From positions 1,116,001-1,180,000 of the forward strand of contig NZ_JAATJL010000001.1 of NCBI RefSeq assembly GCF_011927905.1: a stretch of DNA of 64,000 nucleotides, written 5' to 3'. The stretch comes from Arthrobacter pigmenti (GTDB taxonomy: Bacteria; Actinomycetota; Actinomycetes; Actinomycetales; Micrococcaceae). The notes under the pieces were generated by a model, which saw nothing but the letters and a program-made list of their open reading frames with translations, made no database searches and was not told the origin of the DNA. The translations under genes and the position numbers were made by a program. Below are positions 37,321-54,287 of this stretch, piece by piece; position 1 is the stretch's first letter; each line of letters begins with the position of its first letter.

Positions 37321-39858
37321 GTGCGAGTACCACTGTCCTGGCTGCGCGAGTACGCGCAGGTACCGGCCGAAGCAACGGCCGAAGACGTATTGGCCGAACT
37401 GGTGAAGGTGGGCCTGGAGGAAGAGGCCGTCCACCGTCCCACCGACACCCTCTCGGGGCCGGTTGTGGTGGGCCAGGTGCTCTCCGTCGAGAAGGAGCCA
37501 CAGAGCAACGGCAAGACCATCAACTGGTGCCAGGTGCGGGTAGTCCCCGACGGCGCCGAACAGACCCTGACCGGCGAGGGCATCGATCCCTCCGGCGTCC
37601 AGGGGATTGTCTGCGGCGCCCACAACTTCGTCGAGGGGGACAAGGTCGTCGTCACGCTTCCGGGCTCCGTTCTGCCGGGCGACTTCCGGATCGCCGCGCG
37701 GAAGACCTACGGCCACGTCTCTGCTGGCATGATCGCCTCGGTCCGTGAACTCGGCATCGGAGATGACCACGAGGGAATCCTGGTGCTGGACACCCTTGGG
37801 CTGGACCCGGAGATCGGTTCGGACGCCATGGAGCTGCTCGGGCTCTATGACCAGGCAGCCGAAGTCAACGTCACCCCGGACCGCAGCTACTGCTTCTCGA
37901 TCCGCGGGATCGCACGAGAGTACGCCCACGCCACCGGCGGCAAATTCACTGACCCTGCCGGCGCCGTCGTTGTGGATCCCGCCGGCGGCGACGGATATCC
38001 GGTTCGACTCGAAGATCAGACGCCCATCTACGGCAGGCCCGGCTGCGACCGGTTTGTGGCGCGGGTGGTGCGCGGCGTCGACGCCGCGCGCCCGACTCCG
38101 CAGTGGATGATTTCCAGGCTCCGTCTCGCAGGGATCCGCTCCATCTCCCTGCCCGTGGACATCTCCAATTACGTGATGCTCGAGCTCGGGCAGCCCACCC
38201 ACTGCTATGACCTCGCCAAGTTGACCGGTGACATCGTTGTGCGCCGGGCCGAAGCCGGTGAAACGATCGTTACCCTCGATGATCGCAAGCGCGAGCTGTA
38301 TCCCGAAGACCTCCTGATAACCGACGCCTCGGGCGCCATCGGAATCGCCGGCGTCATGGGCGGTGCCGCAACCGAGGTATCCGAGGCCACAGCCGATGTG
38401 TTGGTGGAGGCCGCGCACTTCGACGAGGTGTCCATCGCCCGCGCCCGCCGGCGTCACAAATTGCCCTCGGAAGCCTCCAAGCGGTTCGAACGTGGAGTGG
38501 ACTGGCACATCGCCGACGTCGCCGCGCAGCGGGTCGTGGATCTGCTCGAAAGTCTTGCCGGCGGAACCGCAGACAAGGCCGTCACTGACGTTGGGACCGC
38601 ACCCGAACCCGTGGTGATCGACCTCCCGGCCACCTACGCCTCCGAGCGGATCGGGATCGACTTCGCCCCGGAGCAGGTAGTCGGCGCCCTCACGGACCTG
38701 GGTGCTGAAGTTGAAGAGTACGACGGCGGCTGGCGGGTCACCGCCCCAAGCTGGCGTCAGGACCTTGCCATCAAGGACGACGTCGCCGAAGAGGTTGCAC
38801 GGCTGGTGGGTTACGACCAGATTCCCTCCCGGCTTCCCGTTGCACCGCCCGGACGCGGTCTTACCCGGTCGCAGCAGCAGCGACGCCGGGTTTTGGGGGC
38901 ACTCGCTGACGCCGGACTTACCGAGGTGCTGTCCTATCCCTTCGTGTCCCAGGAGGCGAATGACTCCTTCGGGGCAGCTGAGGGAACCGGGCCGTCGGTG
39001 AAGCTGGCCAATCCGTTGAGCGCGGAGTTCGGTTTCCTGCGGCGTTCGATCCTGCCCGGACTGATCGAGGTGGCGAAGCGGAACTCTTCGCGTGGCTTCC
39101 GTGACCTCGCCCTGTTTGAAGCCGGGTTGGTGTTCCTGCCGCTGGAAAAGCTCGGTACCGCTGACATTCCGCCGCTCGGTGCGTTACCGGATGGCGAAAC
39201 CCTCGATGCGCTCTACACGGGCCTGCCACAGCAGCCGCTGACCATCGCGGCCGTCTTCCTCGGCAACGATTCACCCGCCGCGGCGGGTCATTCGCCTCGG
39301 GCATGGGACTGGGCGGATGCGCTGGACACCGTCCGGCTCATGGCCGACGTCGTCGGCGTGGACCTCGTGGTGGAGCAGGGCGAGCACCAGGCGTTCCACC
39401 CTGGGCGTACCGCTCGCGTGAGCCTTCGCAACGGGGACGTACTCGGCTACGCGGGAGAGTTGCACCCCAAGCTCCTCGCGGCGCAGGACCTGCCGCCGCG
39501 GACGGTAGCGCTGGAAATCAACGTGGGCTTGCTGTTCGACGCAGCACCGGATGTCATCGTTGCCCGCCACCTGTCCACCTTCCCCGCGACCACGCAGGAT
39601 GTCGCGCTAGTGGTGGACGGTCTGCTTCCCGCGGACGAAGTCCTTGAAACCCTCCGCGAAGGTGCAGGTGATTTGCTCGAAGAGGTGCACCTCTTCGATG
39701 TCTACTCCGGACAGGGGATCTCGGACGGCAAGAAATCGCTGGCCTTCGCGCTGCGATTCCGTGCGACCGACCGGACGCTCACCGCTGATGAAGCGAGTGC
39801 CGCCCGCGACCAGGCGGTCCAGCTCGCCGCTGTTCGCCACGGCGCCGTCCAGCGCTGA
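37321..39858 (+). CDS. pheT: Phenylalanine-tRNA ligase beta subunit
   Basis: An 845-aa subunit with MRVPLSWLREY start, tRNA-binding OB domain (VVVGQVLSVEKEPQSNG), B3/B4 editing region, B5 and a C-terminal anticodon-binding domain (LSTFPATTQDVALVVD). GTG start. Normal length. Confidence 0.97.
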   Translation: MRVPLSWLREYAQVPAEATAEDVLAELVKVGLEEEAVHRPTDTLSGPVVVGQVLSVEKEPQSNGKTINWCQVRVVPDGAEQTLTGEGIDPSGVQGIVCGAHNFVEGDKVVVTLPGSVLPGDFRIAARKTYGHVSAGMIASVRELGIGDDHEGILVLDTLGLDPEIGSDAMELLGLYDQAAEVNVTPDRSYCFSIRGIAREYAHATGGKFTDPAGAVVVDPAGGDGYPVRLEDQTPIYGRPGCDRFVARVVRGVDAARPTPQWMISRLRLAGIRSISLPVDISNYVMLELGQPTHCYDLAKLTGDIVVRRAEAGETIVTLDDRKRELYPEDLLITDASGAIGIAGVMGGAATEVSEATADVLVEAAHFDEVSIARARRRHKLPSEASKRFERGVDWHIADVAAQRVVDLLESLAGGTADKAVTDVGTAPEPVVIDLPATYASERIGIDFAPEQVVGALTDLGAEVEEYDGGWRVTAPSWRQDLAIKDDVAEEVARLVGYDQIPSRLPVAPPGRGLTRSQQQRRRVLGALADAGLTEVLSYPFVSQEANDSFGAAEGTGPSVKLANPLSAEFGFLRRSILPGLIEVAKRNSSRGFRDLALFEAGLVFLPLEKLGTADIPPLGALPDGETLDALYTGLPQQPLTIAAVFLGNDSPAAAGHSPRAWDWADALDTVRLMADVVGVDLVVEQGEHQAFHPGRTARVSLRNGDVLGYAGELHPKLLAAQDLPPRTVALEINVGLLFDAAPDVIVARHLSTFPATTQDVALVVDGLLPADEVLETLREGAGDLLEEVHLFDVYSGQGISDGKKSLAFALRFRATDRTLTADEASAARDQAVQLAAVRHGAVQR

Positions 39859-39892
39859 CCGCCATCGATTTTAGCAGCGGCCACGTCGATGA

Positions 39893-40858
39893 TCAGGGGA
39901 TCAGGAGAACCTTCCCCGTGGTGTTGCGTGCCTGCAGGTCCTGGTGGGCCCGGGCCGCATCCTCGAGCGGATAGCGCTGTCCGATGCGTGCCAACAGGTT
40001 CCCGTCCGCCACGGCGGAGAAGATGTCGCCTGAGCGCCAACGCCGCTCATCGGCGGTGCGAAGGTAGAAGCCAAGGCTGGGGCGCGTCACGTACAGCGAG
40101 CCGGCGCCGTTGAGCCGCTGCAGGTTGAAGTCCGGTACGGGGCCAGAGGCGGCACCGAAGAGGACAAGCGTTCCGCGTACGCGCAGCGATTCCAGCGAGC
40201 CGTCGAAAGTGTCCCTGCCGACGCCGTCGAACACAGCATGCACGCCTTCACCGTCCGTCAGGTCACGTACCCGGCCGGGGAAATCCTCGTACCTGAGTAC
40301 AACGTCGGCGCCCGCTTCGCGCGCAAGGTTTTCCTTCTCATCGGTGGAGACGGTGGTGATGACCCGTGCTCCCTTGGACTTGAGGAGTTGGGTGAGAAGC
40401 AGCCCGGTACCGCCCGCGCCGGCATGCGTGAGCACAGTCTGGCCGGCCTGGACGTGGAAGGTGGAATTGATGAGGTAATGGGCCGTCATGCCCTGGAGAG
40501 GGAGGGCCGCCGCGGTTTCAAGGTCCACGCCATTCGGTACCGGCAGGGCTTTCGCCTCGTCGATGAGCGTGAACTCGGCGTAGGTGGCCGAGCCCTCGGC
40601 GAAGGCAACGCGGTCTCCTGTGGAGAAGTCCCGGACATCAGGTCCAATCTCCACTACCTCGCCGGCGGCCTCAGCTCCCGGCACGAACGGATAGTCGACG
40701 GGATAAACCCCGGACCTCTGGTAGGTCTCGATGAAATTCACGCCGACCGCCGCGACTTTGACCAGAAGCTGCGAACCGGCAGGGCTTGGCTTGTCCACTT
40801 CGGCAGGCTCCAGGACATCCGGTCCTCCAGCGCTTCGGGCAACAATGGCTATGGGCAT
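39893..40858 (-). CDS. NADPH:quinone oxidoreductase (zinc-independent MDR family)
   Basis: A 321-aa medium-chain reductase. Conserved blocks: GVNFIETYQRSGVYPVDYPF, LPLQGMTAHYL and nucleotide-binding LTHAGAGGTGLLLTQL. No structural zinc cysteines. AGGAG precedes the start on the minus strand. Convergent with pheT, divergent from argC. Probably reduces quinones or enones. Confidence 0.9.
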   Translation of the reverse strand: MPIAIVARSAGGPDVLEPAEVDKPSPAGSQLLVKVAAVGVNFIETYQRSGVYPVDYPFVPGAEAAGEVVEIGPDVRDFSTGDRVAFAEGSATYAEFTLIDEAKALPVPNGVDLETAAALPLQGMTAHYLINSTFHVQAGQTVLTHAGAGGTGLLLTQLLKSKGARVITTVSTDEKENLAREAGADVVLRYEDFPGRVRDLTDGEGVHAVFDGVGRDTFDGSLESLRVRGTLVLFGAASGPVPDFNLQRLNGAGSLYVTRPSLGFYLRTADERRWRSGDIFSAVADGNLLARIGQRYPLEDAARAHQDLQARNTTGKVLLIP

Positions 40859-40924
40859 GTCGGGTTTTCCTCTCCTTGGTGGTCTGTTGTGATCAACCCA
40901 AGTAAGCGTCGGCTCATTCCTCGC

Positions 40925-43171
<2,247 letters not shown>

Positions 43172-43186
43172 GCTTCGAAGGACAAC

Positions 43187-44094
43187 ATGAACTCTCTGAA
43201 CACCGCACAGGACAAGGCGGCAACGCTGATCGAGGCCCTGCCCTGGATCCAGCGCTTCGCGGGCACCACCATGGTCATCAAGTACGGCGGCAACGCCATG
43301 GTCAACGACGAGCTGCGCCGCGCTTTCGCCGAAGATGTCGTCTTCCTTCACCATGCGGGCATCCGACCCGTGGTCGTCCACGGCGGTGGCCCCCAGATCA
43401 ACGGGATGCTGGACCGCCTCGGTATCACCTCGGAGTTCAAGGGCGGTCTCCGTGTGACCACTCCGGAAGCCATGGACGTTGTCCGTATGGTCCTTACAGG
43501 GCAGGTAAGCAGGGAACTCGTCGGTCTCATCAACTCCCACGGGCCCTACGCCGTCGGACTCTCGGGCGAGGATGGAGGTCTCCTGCAGGCTGTGCGCACC
43601 GGTACGGTCGTTGACGGTGAGGAAATTGACCTCGGGCTCGTGGGCGAAGTGGTTGGAGTGAACCCGTCGGCGATCCTCGACATCCTCGAAGCAGGGCGCA
43701 TCCCGGTCATTTCGACGGTCGCCCCTGAAATCGATCACGCCGGCAGCGGGACCAATCAGGTGCTCAACGTCAACGCCGATACAGCCGCCGCCGCGCTTGC
43801 CGATGCACTGCACGCCTCCAAACTGGTCATTCTCACCGATGTCGAGGGCCTGTATTCGAACTGGCCCGATCAATCAAGCCTGATCTCCTCGCTCACCGCC
43901 ACCGAGCTGCGCGAGCTGCTGCCGGGCCTTGAATCCGGGATGATCCCGAAGATGTCCGCGTGCCTGAAGGCAGTCGACGGTTCAGTGGAACGCGCGCACA
44001 TCGTTGACGGGCGCCAGGCACACTCCATGCTGCTGGAGATATTTACGACGGCGGGAATCGGCACCCAGGTGGTACCGGACGAGGACGTGATCGC

Positions 44095-44098
<4 letters not shown>
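43187..44098 (+). CDS. argB: Acetylglutamate kinase
   Basis: A 303-aa amino-acid kinase. KYGGNAM (phosphate binding), VHGGGPQIN and the late VNADTAA and SGMIPKM blocks are intact. The N-terminal helix before the domain (residues 1-25) is of the kind seen in arginine-inhibited hexameric enzymes. Overlaps argD (GTGA). Confidence 0.97.
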
Positions 44099-46927
<2,829 letters not shown>

Positions 46928-46969
46928 ACACATTCTTTTACAACCTGAACCAACAAGAGGAGCTTTGAA

Positions 46970-49592
<2,623 letters not shown>

Positions 49593-49679
49593 CGTTCCCT
49601 GCTCGTTTCGGGGCTTGGCTGGGGCCAGCGGGTTAACGATAGTGTCGGGGAAACTGCCCGACACGACGCGAGGATGCCC

Positions 49680-50435
49680 GTGAATACACTCCAGCCGGCC
49701 GTACCCGAGAACCTTCCAGAGCGACTGGCGGGTGCCGCACGCGATTTGCTCGCCGCGGCCGCGGGGCTCGACGACGCCGGCCTCGCAGCGCCGTCGGTCC
49801 TTCCGGGCTGGAGCCGGGCGTACGTCGTCGCGCATGTGGAGGGCGTAGCCCGCGCAATCAGCCGCCAGGTCGAGTATGCGGCCCGTGGTGAGTTGATCGC
49901 GTTCTACGACGACGGTTCCGAAGGACGCATGCGGGACATCGAGATGCGCGCGCAGCGGCCAGTGGATACCCAGCTTGAGTCGCTGACAGACGCGGTCACG
50001 CAGGCAGTCCAGGCACTCGCGGGTGTGGCTGGCGAGGAGTGGGAAGCCCGGATCTCCTACCGGGACGGCACTGTGCGGGATGGCGCGCTCGCATTGTGGC
50101 GTGAGCTCGTCATCCACGCTTCGGATCTTGGGACCAGCCGCACGTCGCTGGACTGGGACCCTGCATTCTGCCAGTATCTCTTCGGATTCCTGAGCGCGCG
50201 GGTCCCGGACGGCCTGGCGCTGTTGCTGCAGCCGCTGGGCGAACAGCCACGGACCCTCTCCAACGGTGCCGGCGCCGTGGCGCGGACCATTGTTGTGACC
50301 GGGCTGCTGCAGGACATTGCGGCGTGGCTGGCCGGACGGAAGCCGCTCGGCGGCCTGAATGCCACCGCTGCGGCCGACGCCGTGGACCTCCCGGACCTGC
50401 TGCCATGGCCTGCCGCCGTCGCGCCCTCAAGGTAG
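49680..50435 (+). CDS. Maleylpyruvate isomerase-family mycothiol-dependent enzyme (DinB-like)
   Basis: A 251-aa four-helix-bundle enzyme. LPGWSRAYVVAHVEGVAR and LWRELVIHASDLG carry the candidate metal ligands of the MDMPI/DinB fold. GTG 49680 is chosen because GAGG is spaced six bases from it; ATG 49674 would sit directly on the GAGG. The reaction is unknown; mycothiol dependence is family inference and fits an actinobacterium. Confidence 0.8.
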   Translation: MNTLQPAVPENLPERLAGAARDLLAAAAGLDDAGLAAPSVLPGWSRAYVVAHVEGVARAISRQVEYAARGELIAFYDDGSEGRMRDIEMRAQRPVDTQLESLTDAVTQAVQALAGVAGEEWEARISYRDGTVRDGALALWRELVIHASDLGTSRTSLDWDPAFCQYLFGFLSARVPDGLALLLQPLGEQPRTLSNGAGAVARTIVVTGLLQDIAAWLAGRKPLGGLNATAAADAVDLPDLLPWPAAVAPSR

Positions 50436-50524
50436 AAGGAACCCCTGCTGCCCTTATCAGCGCGGTGTCGCTGCGCTAAGTTGGGAAGCAACCAAGCACG
50501 AGCAGTACCTAAGGTGGGCGGTCG

Positions 50525-51397
50525 ATGAAGTCCGATGTTGATCCATCCGCAGCACAGACTGTGATGCCCTTGGGCCGGATTGAGCGCCTGCGGGACGGCT
50601 ATGTGCTGGCTTTCGACCGGCAATTCGACTACCCGCGGTCCTACATCTGGAACCTCCTGACAGATCCCGCGAAGGTTCGCCTGTGGCTTGGGACGTTGGG
50701 GTCCAGTTGGGAGCTGGGGAAGGAATACTCACTCGATATGGGTGGGGGTGCGAGCACAGGGACCGTCCTGCAGCTCAATCCGCCAACGAGCCTGCAGATC
50801 ACGTGGGATGACGAGTTGGGACTGGAATCGATCCTCGAGTGGCGGGTCCTGGAGAGCGACGGCGGTGCCCTGCTTCAGTTGAGGGCACGATCCGAGTCCG
50901 CCGATTTCCTCACTGAGGGCGCCGCTGGTTGGCAGCAGATCCTGGCCGCGCTCGAGGAGGTCGCCGCAGGCCGGGAACCCGAGCCGCCGGGTGACTGGGC
51001 CTCCCTGCGGGATGCCTACGCGGCGGAGTTCGGCGTGTCGAACACCATGGGATCGCTCGAGACCGACGACGGCGTCATGATGGTGCACTTCGATCGTCGC
51101 CTCAACTCCAAGCTGCCGCTCGTCAAGGACGCACTCACTGCCGACCCGGAGCAGCAGCCACGGGTGGAGCAGGCTGAGGTGGACTTCGCTGCTGACGGTG
51201 ACTCAACAGTCCTGACCGTGCGGCATGTCATCGATGACCACTCGGAGGCAGCGGCGCTGCTGGCCCAGTGGCACGCGCACCTGGACGCCGTTGCTGTCTC
51301 GATCAACGGCGACAAGCCGCACTTCAGTGTCCGAAAACTCCACGCACTCGAGGAGTTCTACCGGTCAACCCTGGATACCGGCCAATCACGCGGCTAG
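50525..51397 (+). CDS. SRPBCC (AHSA1-like) protein with two domains
   Basis: A 290-aa protein. Residues ~27-150 are an AHSA1/CalC fold (FDYPRSYIWNLLTDPAKVRLW, then GWQQILAALEEVAAG). Residues ~175-290 look like a degenerate second copy (STVLTVRHVIDDHSEA, LAQWHAHLDAVAV). These domains bind hydrophobic ligands. AAGG precedes the ATG. Ends four bases inside the convergent ogt gene. Confidence 0.75.
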   Translation: MKSDVDPSAAQTVMPLGRIERLRDGYVLAFDRQFDYPRSYIWNLLTDPAKVRLWLGTLGSSWELGKEYSLDMGGGASTGTVLQLNPPTSLQITWDDELGLESILEWRVLESDGGALLQLRARSESADFLTEGAAGWQQILAALEEVAAGREPEPPGDWASLRDAYAAEFGVSNTMGSLETDDGVMMVHFDRRLNSKLPLVKDALTADPEQQPRVEQAEVDFAADGDSTVLTVRHVIDDHSEAAALLAQWHAHLDAVAVSINGDKPHFSVRKLHALEEFYRSTLDTGQSRG

Positions 51398-51894
51398 CCT
51401 GCTGCACGTTCGCGTTCCAGCAGGCTTGTCTTGACTTCCAGGCCCCACCGGAAGCCGCCGAGGCTTCCGTCGGTGCGGATCACGCGATGGCAGGGAACGA
51501 AGAGTGCGGCAGCATTCAGTGCACACGCGCCGGCTGCCGCCCGAACTGCAGCCGGCCGTCCAGCCAGGACTGCGTACTCCGAATACGTAACGGGCCGGCC
51601 GGGCGCCACCGTCCGGAGCACATCCCAGGCGTGGCTGCGGAAAGGGCCGGAAAGCTGGTGCACGGGGACACCCTCGATCGCCGTGAGTTCGCCGTCGTAG
51701 TAGGCGTGGACGGCATCCGTAATCGGCCCCAGGTCATCGACGGGTTCGATGTCCATGGCAAGGAGCGTGGGGTGAATCTGCCCGATGAGTTCCGCCGTGT
51801 CGGCTGTCCAGCCGGAGGCAAGAACCGCTCCGTCCCGCTCGATGACCGTGAAGGGTCCGTCGGGTGTCGTGATTGTGGCTGTGCGGGTGGTCAT
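51394..51894 (-). CDS. ogt: Methylated-DNA-protein cysteine methyltransferase
   Basis: A 166-aa suicide repair protein for O6-alkylguanine. The acceptor C135 is in FVPCHRVI, preceded by GRPAAVRAAAGAC and the wing PVTYSEYA. Overlaps alkA by four bases in the same direction, so the two repair genes form an operon with alkA first. Confidence 0.95.
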   Translation of the reverse strand: MTTRTATITTPDGPFTVIERDGAVLASGWTADTAELIGQIHPTLLAMDIEPVDDLGPITDAVHAYYDGELTAIEGVPVHQLSGPFRSHAWDVLRTVAPGRPVTYSEYAVLAGRPAAVRAAAGACALNAAALFVPCHRVIRTDGSLGGFRWGLEVKTSLLERERAAG

Positions 51895-53429
51895 GATGCA
51901 AGGGCCTTCCTGGTTGTCTTGCGGGTGGACGCCGTGCCGGAGCCGGCGGAGGTCTTCACAGTGGTTTTCTCAGTGGTTTTCTCAGCGGCGAGCCGCCAGA
52001 GATGCATGGTTGCGTAGGAGCGCCACGGGCTGAACTGTTCCATCCAGAACGGTTCCGGACGTAGCTCCGGGGCAGCCTTGGTGAGTTTCGACCAGCCGTT
52101 GCGCACAGCGGAGTCGTTGTCGAGTTGGAGATCGGTGGCTCCCAGCACGCGCATTGCGACGTAGCGTACGGTCCATGGACCGATTCCCGGCATGGGCAGA
52201 AGCTTTTCGGCCAGCTCGATGGGGCTGTCCTCGACTCCGATCGTCAGGGTTCCCGCGGCGAGTGCTTCCACAGCCCCGAGCAGGCTGGCGGTCCGGCGTC
52301 CGGGACCCTTGAGCAGTGGGCGTGCACCCTCGACGAGAGCGGCAGGCGTAGGGAAGAGCCGGTCGAACCCGGGCTGGTTGAGCACCGAGGGCGAACCAAG
52401 CAAGCTCAGGGTGTTCAGCATGCCGGCGGCAGCGGCGACGGTGATCTGCTGCCCGATCATCGCCCGAACAAGGATCTCCTGCGGGTCCATCGCGCCGGGG
52501 AGTCTGATGCCTGGAGCCACGCGGACTCTTTCGGCCATTTGTTCGTTCCTGCCAAGCACCGAATCGATAGCTTCCGGATCTGCATCGAGGTCGAACAATC
52601 TGCGGATCCGGGACAGGAGCACCGGCAGGTCCTTCAGCTTCTCCACCATGACCGAAACGTCCAGCCCGCCAGCGCCGGGACGGGCACTGAACCAGCCCTC
52701 TCCGCCTGGTAACCGGACCAGTCGCGCGTAGCTGTCCGCTGTCGCCTGCTCAACCCCGTCGACGGCGCGCGCCCGCAGAAAGGCGAATACGCCGTCGTCG
52801 TATGGGGGCCGGAGGGGAAGCGTCAGGCTGAGCGATGTCGGCGCTCCGCTAGCGGTCGATGCATGCGAGGTCCGCCGGCTGCGCTCACGCAGTTGAGTGG
52901 GGGAGAGGTCGTACACTTCCTGGATGGTCTCGTTGAACTGCCGGATGCTGTTGAAACCGGAAGCAAAAGCCACGTCGGACAATGCCATATCGGTGGCAGT
53001 CAAAAGGGCCCGCGCCGTCTGGGCACGATAGGCCCGTGCCAGGGCGAGCGGACCGGCCCCCAGTTCCTGTGCGAGGATCCGCCCGAGTTGCCGGGTTGAG
53101 TACCCCACCCGTCGCGCCAGTCCAGGCACACCGCTGCGGTCGATTTCGCCGTCGGCAATCAGCCGCATCGCCCGGGCCGCGGTGTCGGAGCGCAAATTCC
53201 ACTCCGGTGTGCCGGGAACGGCTTCCGGGAGGCACCGTTTGCAGGCGCGGTAACCCGCTTCATGGGCTGCCGCCGACGTCGGGTAGAACGTTACGTTCGA
53301 CGGCTTGGGCGTCCGGGCAGGGCAGGACGGGCGGCAGTAGATGCCCGTCGTTGCGACGGCTGTGACGAACTGCCCATCGAAGCGGGTGTCCCTCGAATCG
53401 ATCGCCCGGTACCGCTGCCAAAAGTCCAT
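51891..53429 (-). CDS. alkA: Ada-type regulator fused to AlkA 3-methyladenine glycosylase
   Basis: A 512-aa three-part protein. Residues 1-75: Ada methyl-phosphotriester zinc domain with C32, C36, C63 and C66. Residues ~80-185: AraC-type helix-turn-helix pair (FASGFNSIRQFNETIQEVY). Residues ~195-490: AlkA glycosylase with VRAMIGQQITVAAA and MPGIGPWTVRYVA...LGATDLQLD, including the catalytic Asp. It can sense DNA methylation, activate transcription and excise alkylated bases. Upstream of ogt in the same operon. Confidence 0.93.
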   Translation of the reverse strand: MDFWQRYRAIDSRDTRFDGQFVTAVATTGIYCRPSCPARTPKPSNVTFYPTSAAAHEAGYRACKRCLPEAVPGTPEWNLRSDTAARAMRLIADGEIDRSGVPGLARRVGYSTRQLGRILAQELGAGPLALARAYRAQTARALLTATDMALSDVAFASGFNSIRQFNETIQEVYDLSPTQLRERSRRTSHASTASGAPTSLSLTLPLRPPYDDGVFAFLRARAVDGVEQATADSYARLVRLPGGEGWFSARPGAGGLDVSVMVEKLKDLPVLLSRIRRLFDLDADPEAIDSVLGRNEQMAERVRVAPGIRLPGAMDPQEILVRAMIGQQITVAAAAGMLNTLSLLGSPSVLNQPGFDRLFPTPAALVEGARPLLKGPGRRTASLLGAVEALAAGTLTIGVEDSPIELAEKLLPMPGIGPWTVRYVAMRVLGATDLQLDNDSAVRNGWSKLTKAAPELRPEPFWMEQFSPWRSYATMHLWRLAAEKTTEKTTVKTSAGSGTASTRKTTRKALAS

Positions 53430-53522
53430 GCCCTCATCCTCGCAGGCTGCGACGGGTCGCTGCTAGCGGAAATCGGACATCGCCGTAAGTAGGTTCTGGA
53501 CCGGTATTGATACGGTCGATCC

Positions 53523-54161
53523 GTGGAATCAGCCTCTGAACGCAGCCGGCTGGCGCGTCCGGCCATCGACGTAGCGCCGTTGCTGTTGGGCGCGCTCATC
53601 ACGCACGAAGACGGCGTCGACCCGGTCACCGTCCGTGTGACCGAAGTAGAGGCTTACATGGGCTCGGAGGACCCCGGTTCCCACGCGTTCCGGGGGCAGA
53701 CCGCCCGCAACGCCAGCATGTTCGGAGAGGCCGGGCACCTGTACGTCTACTTCACCTACGGAATGCACTACTGTGCCAACGTCGTGTGCGGCGTGCCCGG
53801 ACAAGCGACCGGTTTGCTGTTGCGCGCGGGCGTCGTCGTCGGCGGCCTGGAGACAGCACGACGACGGCGCGGCCACCCGAAGACAGATCGCGACCTCGCG
53901 CGCGGGCCGGCCCGGCTCGCCCAGGCGCTGGGTATCGACCGTGAGCTCAACGGCGCCGACGTGTTCGGCGAACGGCTTCGGCTCGAACTTCCCGTGCAGC
54001 CGACCGATGCTTCCGCGATCGCGACCGGGCCGCGGGTCGGCGTCAGCGGTTCCGGCGGTTCCTCCTCCTACCCGTGGCGGTTCTGGCTCGCGGGCGAGCC
54101 CAGCGTGTCCGTGTACCGGGCGGCGAAACCACGTGTGCGCCGGACAGTGGGAACTCCATGA
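53523..54161 (+). CDS. 3-methyladenine DNA glycosylase, AAG/MPG family
   Basis: A 212-aa alkyladenine glycosylase with VTEVEAYMGSEDPGSHAF, YVYFTYGMHYCANVV and LARGPARLAQALGI, the AAG signature blocks. GTG start with TACGGT (53511-53516) six bases upstream and no Shine-Dalgarno. Divergent from alkA-ogt, so three alkylation-repair genes face each other across 93 bases. Confidence 0.94.
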   Translation: MESASERSRLARPAIDVAPLLLGALITHEDGVDPVTVRVTEVEAYMGSEDPGSHAFRGQTARNASMFGEAGHLYVYFTYGMHYCANVVCGVPGQATGLLLRAGVVVGGLETARRRRGHPKTDRDLARGPARLAQALGIDRELNGADVFGERLRLELPVQPTDASAIATGPRVGVSGSGGSSSYPWRFWLAGEPSVSVYRAAKPRVRRTVGTP

Positions 54162-54287
54162 CCGGGAAGTCGGCCGCGCACCTGGCACTGATCGAACCGC
54201 TTGAGGGCCATTTCGCGGGCACGTTCATGGAAATTCAGCGCACCCGGGATAGAATTGACGGTCCGCCTTGGCGAGAGGGAACGCACA

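Noticed and set aside
53283-53299. TAGAACGTTACGTTCGA, resembling an SOS box inside alkA
   Set aside because: The gap between GAAC and GTTC is five bases rather than four, and it lies within the coding region.
54162-54287. A rifampicin-associated element before helD, which would make it a HelR
   Set aside because: No long GC-rich inverted repeat occurs; only a TAGAAT-like -10 and a Shine-Dalgarno are seen.
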